Positions 36,539-44,332 of a stretch of 44,882 nucleotides of DNA are shown in pieces. The notes under the pieces are model-generated. The model made no database searches, was not told the origin of the DNA, and saw only the letters and a program-made list of their open reading frames with translations. The stretch spans positions 1-44,882 of IMG/VR virus record IMGVR_UViG_3300027714_000036. One strand, written 5' to 3'. Within the stretch, counting starts at the first letter, position 1. Each line of letters starts with the position of its first letter. This stretch comes from a virus. Position numbers and translations under genes: made by a program.

Positions 36539-38167
36539 TTAATGTTGGGAATGGTTTTGCGTTCTTTGGATGAAAATGATTACATCTGCAACTTCAACAT
36601 CAACACCTCTTGGTTGTAAATTAAATTCGTTTCCATTTGCCACAAAATCTGCATCTGCATAATATTGGAATATTTCATGGAACTTGTGCCATGAGGTATC
36701 TTTCTTTGCGAAGTGTAAATCTCTACTAGCTCTTGAATATGGAGTTCCGACTGTATTATTCATAGATAATCTTATATCATCGCCATCAGATGGGTTTCGA
36801 GTTGCTCTCATACTGAAATCAATAGTGATAGAATATACATCTCCTTCATTTTCCGTTTGTATTCTTTGTGTAATTGGATTGAAAAATGGAACGGATGAGT
36901 GCATATGGGTTTCAATAGATGATGATGAATTGCAAGGAATTTTAACATCAACACCATCGTTGATATCAAACGCAGATGAAGTTGTATAAGTTGTATCATT
37001 ATATCTTGCCCAACCCAATCCACTATAACCCAATCCTTTTGGTATTGTTACGGATTGAGTAGTTTCATCTCCTTTGGTAAATTGTATTACCGAACCTGAT
37101 ATTGAACTACTTTGGAATAAAGAAGATGAATATTCAGTTCCGTTTGATTTAACTCCGTTTGTTATATCAATAGAACCAGTAATTAAAGTATCTCCGTTAA
37201 TTTCAACTGTTCCACTTAGTGTAGTATTACCATCCAATGTATTGTTTCCAATCTGAGTAGTTGAACCACTTACTAATAATGAGCCAGTTATAGTTGTTGA
37301 TGAGTTACTGAATGTAGTTGTACCTTCAATTGTAGTATTACCTACAATATCCACACTTCCACTTAGTGTAGTATTACCATCCAATGTATTGTTTCCAATC
37401 TGAGTAGTTGAACCACTTACTAATAATGAGCCAGTTATAGTTGTTGATGAGTTACTGAATGTAGTTGTACCTTCAATTGTAGTATTACCTACAATATCCA
37501 CACTTCCACTTAGTGTAGTATTACCTGCCAATGTATTGTTTCCAATCTGAGTAGTTGAACCCGTTACCGAAAAGGAACCAGTTACAATTGTATTTCCAGT
37601 TCTAAATGCCGAACCTATATGATTAAAACTACCACTTAGATATTCAAATGAACCGGTGGGTGCAATAAATGATGCATTGGGTTGCACTAATGACATACCC
37701 CCTACTGATATTTCCAAGTTTCCATTTTTGTTTGAAATAAGGGCGGATGGGTCACCAGGTGTATCAGATTCAATTGATATAGAACCCGATTGTAAGAATA
37801 TTTCCGAAAAAGGTCTATCTACAGTTCCTAATGTAGCTCCTTTTGCTATTAAGGGTACAATGTTTCCACCTAATTCAGTTATGCCACTTATATGTACTGA
37901 ACCTGTGAATTCATGCCTATCATCCGATGTGTTACCGAAAATGGTTGAACCACTATCGTACAATGTTGATGATGATATTATAGTTTCAGTACCATATACA
38001 GTTAAATCACCATTTATAGTTACATCTGCAAATTCTGCAGTTAATCCAGCGGTTGTTATAGAACCTAATGTTGTTCTTTTAGATACACCATCGGATGCTA
38101 ATGCAATTAAATCACTAATTTTAGGATTTACTTCTATGGTTAGTTCTGATATTCTTTTATTTCCCAT
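36539..38167 (-). CDS. Tail fibre-like protein, 542 aa
   Basis: The N-terminus has RISELTIEVNPKISDLIALA and SKRTTLGSITTAGL, the common start of many phage fibres. It then has INGDLTVYGTETIISSS and a GSTIFGNTSDDRHEFTGSV module shared with the larger fibres. Residues about 185-330 are a 49-residue unit (TTQIGNNTL, GNTTLSGSVDIVG, TTFSNSSTTITGSLLVSG) present in two DNA-identical copies plus partial copies. The C-terminal part (about 380-542), starting GLGWARYNDTTYTTSSAFDI, looks like a jelly-roll receptor-binding tip with Trp/His-rich segments. Its start overlaps the stop of the 80-aa gene as TAATG. Confidence 0.8.
   Translation of the reverse strand: MGNKRISELTIEVNPKISDLIALASDGVSKRTTLGSITTAGLTAEFADVTINGDLTVYGTETIISSSTLYDSGSTIFGNTSDDRHEFTGSVHISGITELGGNIVPLIAKGATLGTVDRPFSEIFLQSGSISIESDTPGDPSALISNKNGNLEISVGGMSLVQPNASFIAPTGSFEYLSGSFNHIGSAFRTGNTIVTGSFSVTGSTTQIGNNTLAGNTTLSGSVDIVGNTTIEGTTTFSNSSTTITGSLLVSGSTTQIGNNTLDGNTTLSGSVDIVGNTTIEGTTTFSNSSTTITGSLLVSGSTTQIGNNTLDGNTTLSGTVEINGDTLITGSIDITNGVKSNGTEYSSSLFQSSSISGSVIQFTKGDETTQSVTIPKGLGYSGLGWARYNDTTYTTSSAFDINDGVDVKIPCNSSSSIETHMHSSVPFFNPITQRIQTENEGDVYSITIDFSMRATRNPSDGDDIRLSMNNTVGTPYSRASRDLHFAKKDTSWHKFHEIFQYYADADFVANGNEFNLQPRGVDVEVADVIIFIQRTQNHSQH
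37211..37560 (-). repeat. 147-bp exact tandem repeat in the 542-aa fibre gene
   Basis: Copy 1 is 37211-37357 and copy 2 is 37358-37504. I find them identical base by base. A third, partial copy starts at 37505 and keeps most of the next 50 bases with a few changes (catcc to ctgcc). Each unit encodes 49 residues, so the frame is preserved. The perfect identity means a recent duplication or ongoing homogenisation. Confidence 0.9.
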
Positions 38168-38409
38168 TATACTTCTTGTAATATTCCATATTCGTTGATA
38201 CCCTCTTGTAGGATTATGTAATTATATGGTCCTTCTTGTAATATAAATCTATTATTATTAAATCTATTATTATTACCCAATTTTCTGATTAGCTCAACAT
38301 CGTATTGTTCTTCGTTTTGGTAAATATACATATTGTATTGTGTGGCTATCTCATTGATATCCCCATCATCTTTGTGTAGTTCATAATATTGCTGCCAACT
38401 TAGTACCAT
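38167..38409 (-). CDS. Small ILQEG-repeat protein, 80 aa
   Basis: It starts MVLSWQQYYELHKDDGD, an acidic amphipathic segment. The C-terminal third is repetitive: NNNRF twice, encoded by an exact 15-bp tandem repeat at 38246-38275, then ILQEG, ILQEG and ILQEV spaced by short aromatic turns. It is coupled to the 542-aa fibre by TAATG and lies just after the capsid terminator. The family is unknown to me. A fibre-binding or assembly peptide is one possibility from position. The ATG is only 4 bases from a TATAAATATAA element, so a leaderless or different start is possible. Confidence 0.6.
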   Translation of the reverse strand: MVLSWQQYYELHKDDGDINEIATQYNMYIYQNEEQYDVELIRKLGNNNRFNNNRFILQEGPYNYIILQEGINEYGILQEV

Positions 38410-38413
38410 ATTG

Positions 38414-38424
38414 TATAAATATAA
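38414..38424 (-). promoter_or_regulatory. AT-rich intergenic motif after the capsid terminator
   Basis: Plus-strand TATAAATATAA, between the terminator at 38453-38481 and the 80-aa gene. Transcription of the fibre and neck genes has to restart somewhere here if the terminator is efficient. The 4-base distance to the ATG argues against a normal leader. Confidence 0.3.
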
Positions 38425-38452
38425 TTGAATTTAAAAATTAAAAAAAAAGCAT

Positions 38453-38481
38453 AAAAAAAGAGGGATAGTTTCCTACCCCTC
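38453..38481 (-). terminator. Strong rho-independent terminator after the capsid gene
   Basis: On the coding strand a 9-bp stem GAGGGGTAG / CTATCCCTC (one G-T pair) closes a GAAA tetraloop and is followed by seven T. It begins 24 bases downstream of the capsid stop codon. A GNRA loop and a clean T-tract make this the most convincing terminator in the window. Confidence 0.9.
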
Positions 38482-38505
38482 CAATTTTATTGAATTAATT
38501 AACGA

Positions 38506-40125
38506 TTATACGTTAGCTAAATCTTTAACAAAGATACGACCGTAATATTCTGGTCTTACCATTTTCTTAGCGTATCTCGTCATAACCCCACGTCTTGGTG
38601 TGAAGTTAGTTGGGTCATACACTAATGGAGTCATAATTAATGGAACGTAAGGTGCATAAACTGCTCCAGTTTCCAAGAAGTTAGAACCTCTGAATCCTAA
38701 TAACATTTCGTTAGAAGTCATATAAGGATTTTTGTACACAGTGTATCTATTAGCGATTGCACCAACAGTTGTAACACCAGCTGCGAAAGATGTAGCATCT
38801 TTATCAGCAGATACAGTAAATCCAGGGATAGATTCTAAAATTGTACATACATCAGGAGAAGCAACAACGAAGTTAGCTCCACCTCTTAATGTCAATTGGT
38901 GAATCTTATTAGATACTTTGTTTAATTTAGTACCTAAAGTTTGGAACCAAGTGTTCTTTTGGTATGCAACACCTGCAGTAGCACCAGACCATACACCAGT
39001 TGAAGAGTTGTACTCTTCACCGATAGTAGCCGACCAGTACTCAGTTGTTAAAGCGTTAGATTTTAACATATCTAAGATTTCTAAATCAATCTCTAAAGAG
39101 ATATAATCAGATAACATAGCAGTTAATTCAGCTTCAGCATCAATTGAATGATAAGCGTTTAAATCTTGCGCCAATTCTGGAGTCCATACAGCTTTTAGTT
39201 TTCTAGTCTTAGCAACAATTGCTTCAGATTTCAATTCTAAATCTACTTCAGGAATATCAATAGATGTTCCAATAACACCAGCAGCGTTAGCTACTTGTCC
39301 GTTATTTTTACCATCTTCAAAATCACCTCTAGCATAATCAGTAGGAACTACTGAGTAAGTTAATTCAACGTTACCAGCTTTACCAGTTTCTAAACCAACA
39401 GAAGCAGATACCATTAATACTAAATCATCACCAGATACCTTATGGAATTGGTTTAAGTTAGTTACAATCTCAGCGTTAGCGATATTGAACGAACGTACAC
39501 CATCTACATCAGCAGTTGTAGGTTTAGCGAAAGTTGCTTTTACAACCTCACCAGCTTCAACAGAAGCAGATAATGCAGAATCAAATCCTACATCAGCCCA
39601 AGATGCCGAAGCAAATGTTACTGAAGCAACAGCAGTAGATGCAGTTACATCATTTGCAGTATATCCGAATCTTCCTTCTCCGTATAATCCATTGGTTGCA
39701 GAATCAGTTGAACCAGCATCAGCACCAGAACCACCGAAAAGTGATTGACCAGAGAATGCAGGGTTACCACCTTGTGCAGTACCATATTTAAAATCTAGAT
39801 AGAATACAAGACCAGAAGGTAAGTTCATAGGTTGTACACTAACGAATTCTTTAGAAGCAATCTCGCCAAAGATTCTTCTTACTAAAGGAAGTGCTACACC
39901 ACTCCACTCTTCCGAGCTAGCTGCAGTTCCAGTTTGAGTTGCCTCATCAAGCAATTGTTTTGCTTGGTTTTCAAGCATAACCGCCATCGCGCCTTGCTCT
40001 TTTGTGTTTAAGCCTTCTAAAAGTCCAGTTGCATCCCATTTACTTTTCAATTGTCTTGTTTCAGACAACATCACTTGTTGTGGGTTCTTTCCTTCCATTA
40101 ACTTAGATAAATCAAAATTTGCCAT
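38506..40125 (-). CDS. gp23: Major capsid protein, gp23-like
   Basis: 539 residues. Conserved blocks of T4-type gp23 are visible. They include the N-terminal LLEGL and MLENQAKQLLDE, WTPELAQDLNAYHSIDAEAE, NFVVASPDVCTILESIPGF, and NPYMTSNEMLLGFRGSNF. The C-terminus has APYVPLIMTPLVYDPTNF, TRYAKKMVRPEYYGRIFV. T4 gp23 is 521 aa, so length fits. Residues about 165-270 are a beta-rich insertion as in other gp23 proteins. In T4 the N-terminal part is cut off by gp21 after an (I/L)-x-Glu site, and LLE and LLDE here are candidates, but the site is not proven. The gene follows the scaffold by 34 bases and is followed by a strong terminator. The leader is A-rich (AAAAAAAGAAAATAAA). Confidence 0.95.
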   Translation of the reverse strand: MANFDLSKLMEGKNPQQVMLSETRQLKSKWDATGLLEGLNTKEQGAMAVMLENQAKQLLDEATQTGTAASSEEWSGVALPLVRRIFGEIASKEFVSVQPMNLPSGLVFYLDFKYGTAQGGNPAFSGQSLFGGSGADAGSTDSATNGLYGEGRFGYTANDVTASTAVASVTFASASWADVGFDSALSASVEAGEVVKATFAKPTTADVDGVRSFNIANAEIVTNLNQFHKVSGDDLVLMVSASVGLETGKAGNVELTYSVVPTDYARGDFEDGKNNGQVANAAGVIGTSIDIPEVDLELKSEAIVAKTRKLKAVWTPELAQDLNAYHSIDAEAELTAMLSDYISLEIDLEILDMLKSNALTTEYWSATIGEEYNSSTGVWSGATAGVAYQKNTWFQTLGTKLNKVSNKIHQLTLRGGANFVVASPDVCTILESIPGFTVSADKDATSFAAGVTTVGAIANRYTVYKNPYMTSNEMLLGFRGSNFLETGAVYAPYVPLIMTPLVYDPTNFTPRRGVMTRYAKKMVRPEYYGRIFVKDLANV

Positions 40126-40159
40126 TTTATTTTCTTTTTTTAATGTTTGTTGTTAATAA

Positions 40160-41260
40160 TTACTTAATGTTAGCAAGTTCTTTGAACCTGTTAGCCATAT
40201 TGTTTGTGTTCTCCGAAATGATATCTTTCTTAGGAGCTGTTGAAGCAACTGGTTTAGATGCAGCAGATTCTGCTACAACTCTTTTAGTTTTCTTCTCAGT
40301 ACCTGTGAAATTCATCGATTCAGCTAACGTTGCGTAAACCAATTTTACTTCTCTAACAGAACTAGTTCTGTCTAAGTTTTCTACAACTTTAGTTTTTTGT
40401 TCGTTAGTTAGGTTATAACCTCTGAACAATCTATTAGCGTATAATAACTTTGCATTTAATAAGTTTACTTCGTTGATAGTAGATTGAAGTGATTTAACAG
40501 TTTTTAAAGCTTCATCTAAATCTGCTTCTAATTCAGCAGTTTTATCTTCTTCTTCTTCCTGCAATTCCTCAACTTCTTCATCATCTCCGTATCCCATTTC
40601 TCTTAAAATTTCTTCTAAGTCGATTTCATCATCCATATCTTCTTCTTCTGAAGCTTCCTCATCGTGCATTTCTGCTACTTCTGATTCATCTTCTTCTTCT
40701 TCTGATACTTCAGCTTCTTCTTCTTCAGCTTCCATTTCATCTTCCACAGATTCTTCTTCTTCAGTTTCTTCGATTTCCTCTTCTTCAGATTCTTCGATTT
40801 CTTCTTCTCCTTCTAATCCTGCTTCCAATTCTCTAATGATAGATTCCAAATCTAACTCATCTTCCTCTACTTCTTCTTCAGATTCTTCAATCTCATCTTC
40901 CGATTCGATTTCTTCTTCTTCAGAGATAGTAGCATCATCTGCGTTAGTTGGGTCCTCAATAGAACCTTCACCTTCTTCAATTGAATCTTCATCAGATTCA
41001 ACTTCTTCAGCTTCTGTTGTTACCTCAACTGTTTCTTCAACAGCTACCTCATCTTCAACTTCTTCCTCATTTGAGTGGTCTCCCTCTTCCATAGTTTCTT
41101 CATCTTCACCTTCCATTTCAGCAGTTAGCTTCTTTGATAGGATAGATTGTAAACGTGGAGTGAAAGCTTCCTCTAATGCGATTTTAGCGTTAGCGATAGC
41201 GGTTTCTCTTACAGCTTTGGCATCAGCAATTGCTTCTTTTAACAATCTTGAATTTGCCAT
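40160..41260 (-). CDS. gp22: Prohead scaffold (core) protein, gp22-like
   Basis: 366 residues. The N-terminus has a helix (KEAIADAKAVRETAIANAKI). Residues about 50-238 are extremely acidic, with long Glu/Asp runs. Residues about 239-270 are a coiled coil. Then LLNAKLLYANRLF (267-279), the block EVKLVYATLAES, and a C-terminal FKELANIK follow. These C-terminal blocks are the most conserved part of T4-like gp22. The protein forms the internal core around which gp23 assembles and is later cut by gp21. It starts a transcription unit together with gp23, after a terminator. An AAAGG-like ribosome site lies 8 bases upstream of the ATG. Confidence 0.9.
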   Translation of the reverse strand: MANSRLLKEAIADAKAVRETAIANAKIALEEAFTPRLQSILSKKLTAEMEGEDEETMEEGDHSNEEEVEDEVAVEETVEVTTEAEEVESDEDSIEEGEGSIEDPTNADDATISEEEEIESEDEIEESEEEVEEDELDLESIIRELEAGLEGEEEIEESEEEEIEETEEEESVEDEMEAEEEEAEVSEEEEDESEVAEMHDEEASEEEDMDDEIDLEEILREMGYGDDEEVEELQEEEEDKTAELEADLDEALKTVKSLQSTINEVNLLNAKLLYANRLFRGYNLTNEQKTKVVENLDRTSSVREVKLVYATLAESMNFTGTEKKTKRVVAESAASKPVASTAPKKDIISENTNNMANRFKELANIK

Positions 41261-41375
41261 TTACTTTACCTTTTTTTAATAAATTTCTGAAGTTATTTGG
41301 GAACCCCAATGTAGAATAGTTGTAAATTGGTCGTTCGGTCACTAAACATTAAAAGTTAGTATTCATGAACCAATA

Positions 41376-41393
41376 AACCCATAAAGATGGGTT
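41376..41393 (-). promoter_or_regulatory. Stem-loop in the scaffold/capsid leader
   Basis: AACCCAT / ATGGGTT with a 4-base loop, 115 bases upstream of the scaffold ATG. On the coding strand it is followed by only TTTATT, so it is a weak terminator at best. It may protect the 5' end of the late mRNA. Confidence 0.5.
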
Positions 41394-41402
41394 ATTAACA
41401 AT

Positions 41403-41413
41403 GATAAATATAA
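41403..41413 (-). promoter_or_regulatory. AT-rich motif, candidate promoter for scaffold and capsid genes
   Basis: Plus-strand GATAAATATAA, matching the TATAAATATAA element of other gaps except for one base. It lies between the terminator at about 41473-41500 and the scaffold start. Confidence 0.3.
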
Positions 41414-41472
41414 CGAAGTTAAGAAAACACTAAAAAATATATAGTATTTTCTTTAGTTTTTTTATAAAGCAC

Positions 41473-41500
41473 AAAAAAAGATGGATAAACCATCTTTTCT
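41473..41500 (-). terminator. Rho-independent terminator of the head-maturation block
   Basis: On the coding strand AAAAGATGG and CCATCTTTT pair around a 5-base loop, and T-rich sequence follows directly. On the plus strand a TTTTCTTTT tract follows, so it could work in both directions. It lies about 25 bases after the stop of the 128-aa gene. Confidence 0.8.
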
Positions 41501-41524
41501 TTTATGTTTTAAATTTAAGAAGTA

Positions 41525-41911
41525 TTATCCTATCTTATTTAAAGAATGTGTATTGGTAGCAATCCAATCACCATCTTTAACACCAGCCATTTTAGCTGCT
41601 TTCTTAATAGCTTCAACAGTATTTCGTGCTTTCACTTTATATTTATTCTTTTTAGATAATTTAACACCATTAAGATTCATATCAGCAAAAGTCATTTCCC
41701 ATACACCAAAACCTTCGTTGATGATTGATTCTTTAACTTCTTCCTTTTCTTCTTCACTATCATCAGTAACATCTTTACCATCTTTACCATCTTTCTTAGC
41801 TAACATTTTTTCAAATGCTGCTTTTTGAGCTGGTGATTGAGCTTCATCCAATTCAGAGATAGATATTTCTCTCATTATCTCTCTTACGATTTTTCTAAGT
41901 TGTTCTTTCAT
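41525..41911 (-). CDS. Small charged protein, 128 aa, unidentified
   Basis: The N-terminus is a basic amphipathic helix (MKEQLRKIVREIMREI). AQSPAQKAAFEKMLAKK follows, then a charged linker of Lys, Asp and Glu. The C-terminal domain has VWEMTFADMNLNGVKLS and VKARNTVEAIKKAAKMAG. The mix of basic helix and acidic linker resembles small internal head proteins found between gp20 and gp22 in T4-like phages. That is a positional inference. It ends the transcription unit, followed by a terminator, and starts 4 bases after the upstream stop. Confidence 0.7.
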   Translation of the reverse strand: MKEQLRKIVREIMREISISELDEAQSPAQKAAFEKMLAKKDGKDGKDVTDDSEEEKEEVKESIINEGFGVWEMTFADMNLNGVKLSKKNKYKVKARNTVEAIKKAAKMAGVKDGDWIATNTHSLNKIG

Positions 41912-41915
41912 AGTA

Positions 41916-43178
41916 TTAATCTTCTTTGATTACTGATTGTATTTTTGCTGCTAAATCTTTATAACCATTCATTTTCAAATCAAAAGCAATTGCATCAATT
42001 GCATCAGCTCCACTCCAAGACGATTCGCTTGATGAGTGTTGACCTAATTCAGATGCTTTATCATTTTCAGGTGTTGTATAAACATCACCGGCTTCTCTAT
42101 CTTTTCTAATTTTATCAATCTTAGTATCGTAATCCTCATCACTCATAGATGGGTAATCAGGCTTTTCAGCTAATTTCTCATCACCAGTAATAACTGCCAA
42201 TAGTTGTCTTGCTTCAGTTGAGAAGTTTGAATCAGTAAGTGCTTCATATGCTGCACCTACCATAGCTTTCTGATATTCTTCCTTACCTAACTTAGCAGGA
42301 GTGATACCTAATTTCTTAGCTTGATTTCTAACTGATTTATTTACCTCAGTATTTCCAGCTCTTTGTTGAGTTGAATCTTTAGTAGGTGTATCTTTCTTAG
42401 GTTCTTCTTTTTTAGTTGCAGATGGTTTAGATTGTAATTGAGATTTTAAAGCTTTAATTCTTTTTTTAAGTTTAACTTTATTAATACCATTATCTTTAAA
42501 ACGGTCTCGCATATCCTCATCATCATTATACTTATCTACTATATCATCAAGAGTTGAATCAGTAACATCACCATATCCTTTAGCTTTAAATACATTTTGT
42601 AAATCATCAATAGTTAATTTATCATCATATATCGTACTAATACTTGCTGCGTCTTTAGTGAAGTAATCTTCATCGGCTGATGAGTATTTGGATAAATCAG
42701 GCTTACCCTCCGGCTTTGCTACTACATCTGGCTTCTTATCATCATCACCATAAATAAATTTAGAAAGCTTCCCTTGTGTTTTTTTAGGTTCATCTTCATC
42801 ATCAGCGGCCTTTCCACCGTTATTGTCAATATCTTTTTTTATTCTAGCAATGTTATCATCTTCTTTTGAAGATTTATTAAAGATATTCACTTTAGGAGTA
42901 TCTTTATCCGCAGAAGAATCACCTCCCTTCGCTGCTTTTTTCTTATCATGAGTTCCAGATTTTACAGCTGCATCTCTAGCATCTTTAGTATCGAATACAG
43001 ATACTTTACCACTATCTTTGTTTACTGCTGTAAATGATTCTTCCTTCATTAAATCAGCTGATTTTAATTTAGCTTGATGTGCTTTTGTAACACTATCTAA
43101 AGTAGGTAGTGCATCACCAAATTTTCTTTTATCAAATCCTGGTGTTGATTCGTTTAGTAAGTCTGTTAACTTTATCAT
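41916..43178 (-). CDS. Lys/Asp-rich head-region protein, 420 aa, unidentified
   Basis: It starts MIKLTDLLNES, a typical opening for proteins near phage head genes. VSVFDTKDARDAAVKSGTH (about 60-78) is a recognisable phrase in several phage proteins. The middle is low-complexity and rich in Lys, Asp and Ser, probably disordered. Residues about 190-240 (LTIDDLQNVFKAKGYGD, DDIVDKYNDDEDMRD) and the C-terminal end (AIDAIAFDLKMNGYKDLAA) look helical. It has no catalytic motif. It lies between the protease and scaffold genes, so it may be a prohead core component packaged with the DNA. Confidence 0.7.
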   Translation of the reverse strand: MIKLTDLLNESTPGFDKRKFGDALPTLDSVTKAHQAKLKSADLMKEESFTAVNKDSGKVSVFDTKDARDAAVKSGTHDKKKAAKGGDSSADKDTPKVNIFNKSSKEDDNIARIKKDIDNNGGKAADDEDEPKKTQGKLSKFIYGDDDKKPDVVAKPEGKPDLSKYSSADEDYFTKDAASISTIYDDKLTIDDLQNVFKAKGYGDVTDSTLDDIVDKYNDDEDMRDRFKDNGINKVKLKKRIKALKSQLQSKPSATKKEEPKKDTPTKDSTQQRAGNTEVNKSVRNQAKKLGITPAKLGKEEYQKAMVGAAYEALTDSNFSTEARQLLAVITGDEKLAEKPDYPSMSDEDYDTKIDKIRKDREAGDVYTTPENDKASELGQHSSSESSWSGADAIDAIAFDLKMNGYKDLAAKIQSVIKED

Positions 43179-43190
43179 AGTAGTAATTTA

Positions 43191-43736
43191 TTATTTTTTT
43201 CCTAATCTTCTATTAGCTTCTTCAATATCTAAATCAGCCATTTCGTAATATCTATTTAAAATGTTACCCATATCTTCATATAGAGCACCTAACCTCTCAT
43301 CCATTTGTCTTGCTTCTGAAGCAATCTTTTCGAATGATTTATCCATCTTCTCCAATTCACTTAGGTTACGTTTAATCGTTACCTTATCGAACCAATCATC
43401 AGATTCTCCTAATAGCAATGCCTTAGAAGCTTCTACGATTCCACCTAAAGTTTCTGCTACCTCTACGATATCAGATTTTCTTTTCATTTGTTCATCAAAA
43501 CTTTTGTAAGTTGAGATAACTTCTAAAAAGTGTTTTTTAACTTCATTTGATAAAGGTCTGTTAGCTTCAAGTGATTCAGATAAACTGAATTTACCATCAA
43601 CAACCTTTACAGAGTTAATATTAGTTTTACGGATATCATTGTATCCTTTACTTACGCTTGTACCTTGTTTAGAATCTTGCTTAAATTCTATTTTGGTTTC
43701 AGAAACGTATTTGTATATGTCAAATCCTTTTTTCAT
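43191..43736 (-). CDS. Helical head-region protein, 181 aa, unidentified
   Basis: A predicted mostly helical protein with EMDKSFEKIASEARQMDE-like coiled coil (here LEKMDKSFEKIASEARQ) and a C-terminal MADLDIEEANRRLGKK. Its start overlaps the protease stop as TAATG, so it is translated with the protease. No family is recognised. Position suggests an assembly or core protein of the prohead. Confidence 0.7.
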   Translation of the reverse strand: MKKGFDIYKYVSETKIEFKQDSKQGTSVSKGYNDIRKTNINSVKVVDGKFSLSESLEANRPLSNEVKKHFLEVISTYKSFDEQMKRKSDIVEVAETLGGIVEASKALLLGESDDWFDKVTIKRNLSELEKMDKSFEKIASEARQMDERLGALYEDMGNILNRYYEMADLDIEEANRRLGKK

Positions 43737-44323
43737 TATGATAATTCCGTTATTATTTCTCTCATTAAATTTTCTGCTTTACAAAAATCACCACAAACAT
43801 CAGTACCAATACTTTTTACTACTGATTCATTCATAGGTGTCATAAATGCACCATGTGTAGATGGGTTAGAAACAAAATCCCAACCAATTAGTTCGAAATC
43901 AGGCTCTACCTTTACTTTACCTTCTCCAATATTAGTAACTGAACCCATACCTCTTGATGAGATACCTAATAGGATACCAGCTCTTAGTAATTCTTTTAAG
44001 ATGTTACCAGATGGAGTTGGTAGTATTTCAACTGTACCTACTACATCATCACCTTCCCAGTGAATCTCTCTTATATTATGAGAAACATTCTTTAGGTTAA
44101 TTACAGAAGAATCAGGATGGTCTAATTCACCCAATGCTCTTCTTTCCTTAATAAGAGTTTGGTAATTGTTTACCTCTCTCTCTAATATATTTCTTGGGTA
44201 CACTCTTCCATTTTGGTTTTCTGCACCAGAACGTTGAAGAACTCCCTTAACTAATGTTCTACCAGAAGCATCTTCATTAACGCTACCTTTAAACAAATTA
44301 GTTTCTATAATTAAATTTTTCAT
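43736..44323 (-). CDS. gp21: Prohead maturation protease, gp21-like
   Basis: 195 residues, close to T4 gp21 (212 aa). Visible blocks are VKGVLQRSGAENQNGRVYP (26-43), ALGELDHPDSSVINL with His69, LLGISSRGMGSV with Ser122/Ser123, and ELIGWDFVSNPS with Asp149. These are the His and Ser regions of the T4-type prohead protease family (MEROPS S77), a herpes-assemblin-like serine protease. The enzyme cleaves scaffold and capsid N-termini inside the prohead before DNA packaging. The order protease, then scaffold, then capsid supports the call. The leader is A-rich with no clear Shine-Dalgarno. Confidence 0.92.
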   Translation of the reverse strand: MKNLIIETNLFKGSVNEDASGRTLVKGVLQRSGAENQNGRVYPRNILEREVNNYQTLIKERRALGELDHPDSSVINLKNVSHNIREIHWEGDDVVGTVEILPTPSGNILKELLRAGILLGISSRGMGSVTNIGEGKVKVEPDFELIGWDFVSNPSTHGAFMTPMNESVVKSIGTDVCGDFCKAENLMREIITELS

Positions 44324-44332
44324 TTCGTTCGT

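Larger units (their letters stand above)
41261..41524. other. Leader region upstream of scaffold and capsid genes
   Basis: 264 bp without an ORF. From the right it holds the terminator of the preceding unit, a GATAAATATAA element at 41403-41413, a 7-bp stem-loop at 41376-41393, and about 110 bases of AT-rich leader. This is the best place in the window for the promoter of the two most highly expressed head genes. Confidence 0.5.

Noticed and set aside
40836-41279. 147-codon plus-strand ORF made almost only of Ser
   Set aside because: It is the antisense of the Glu-rich part of the gp22-like scaffold.
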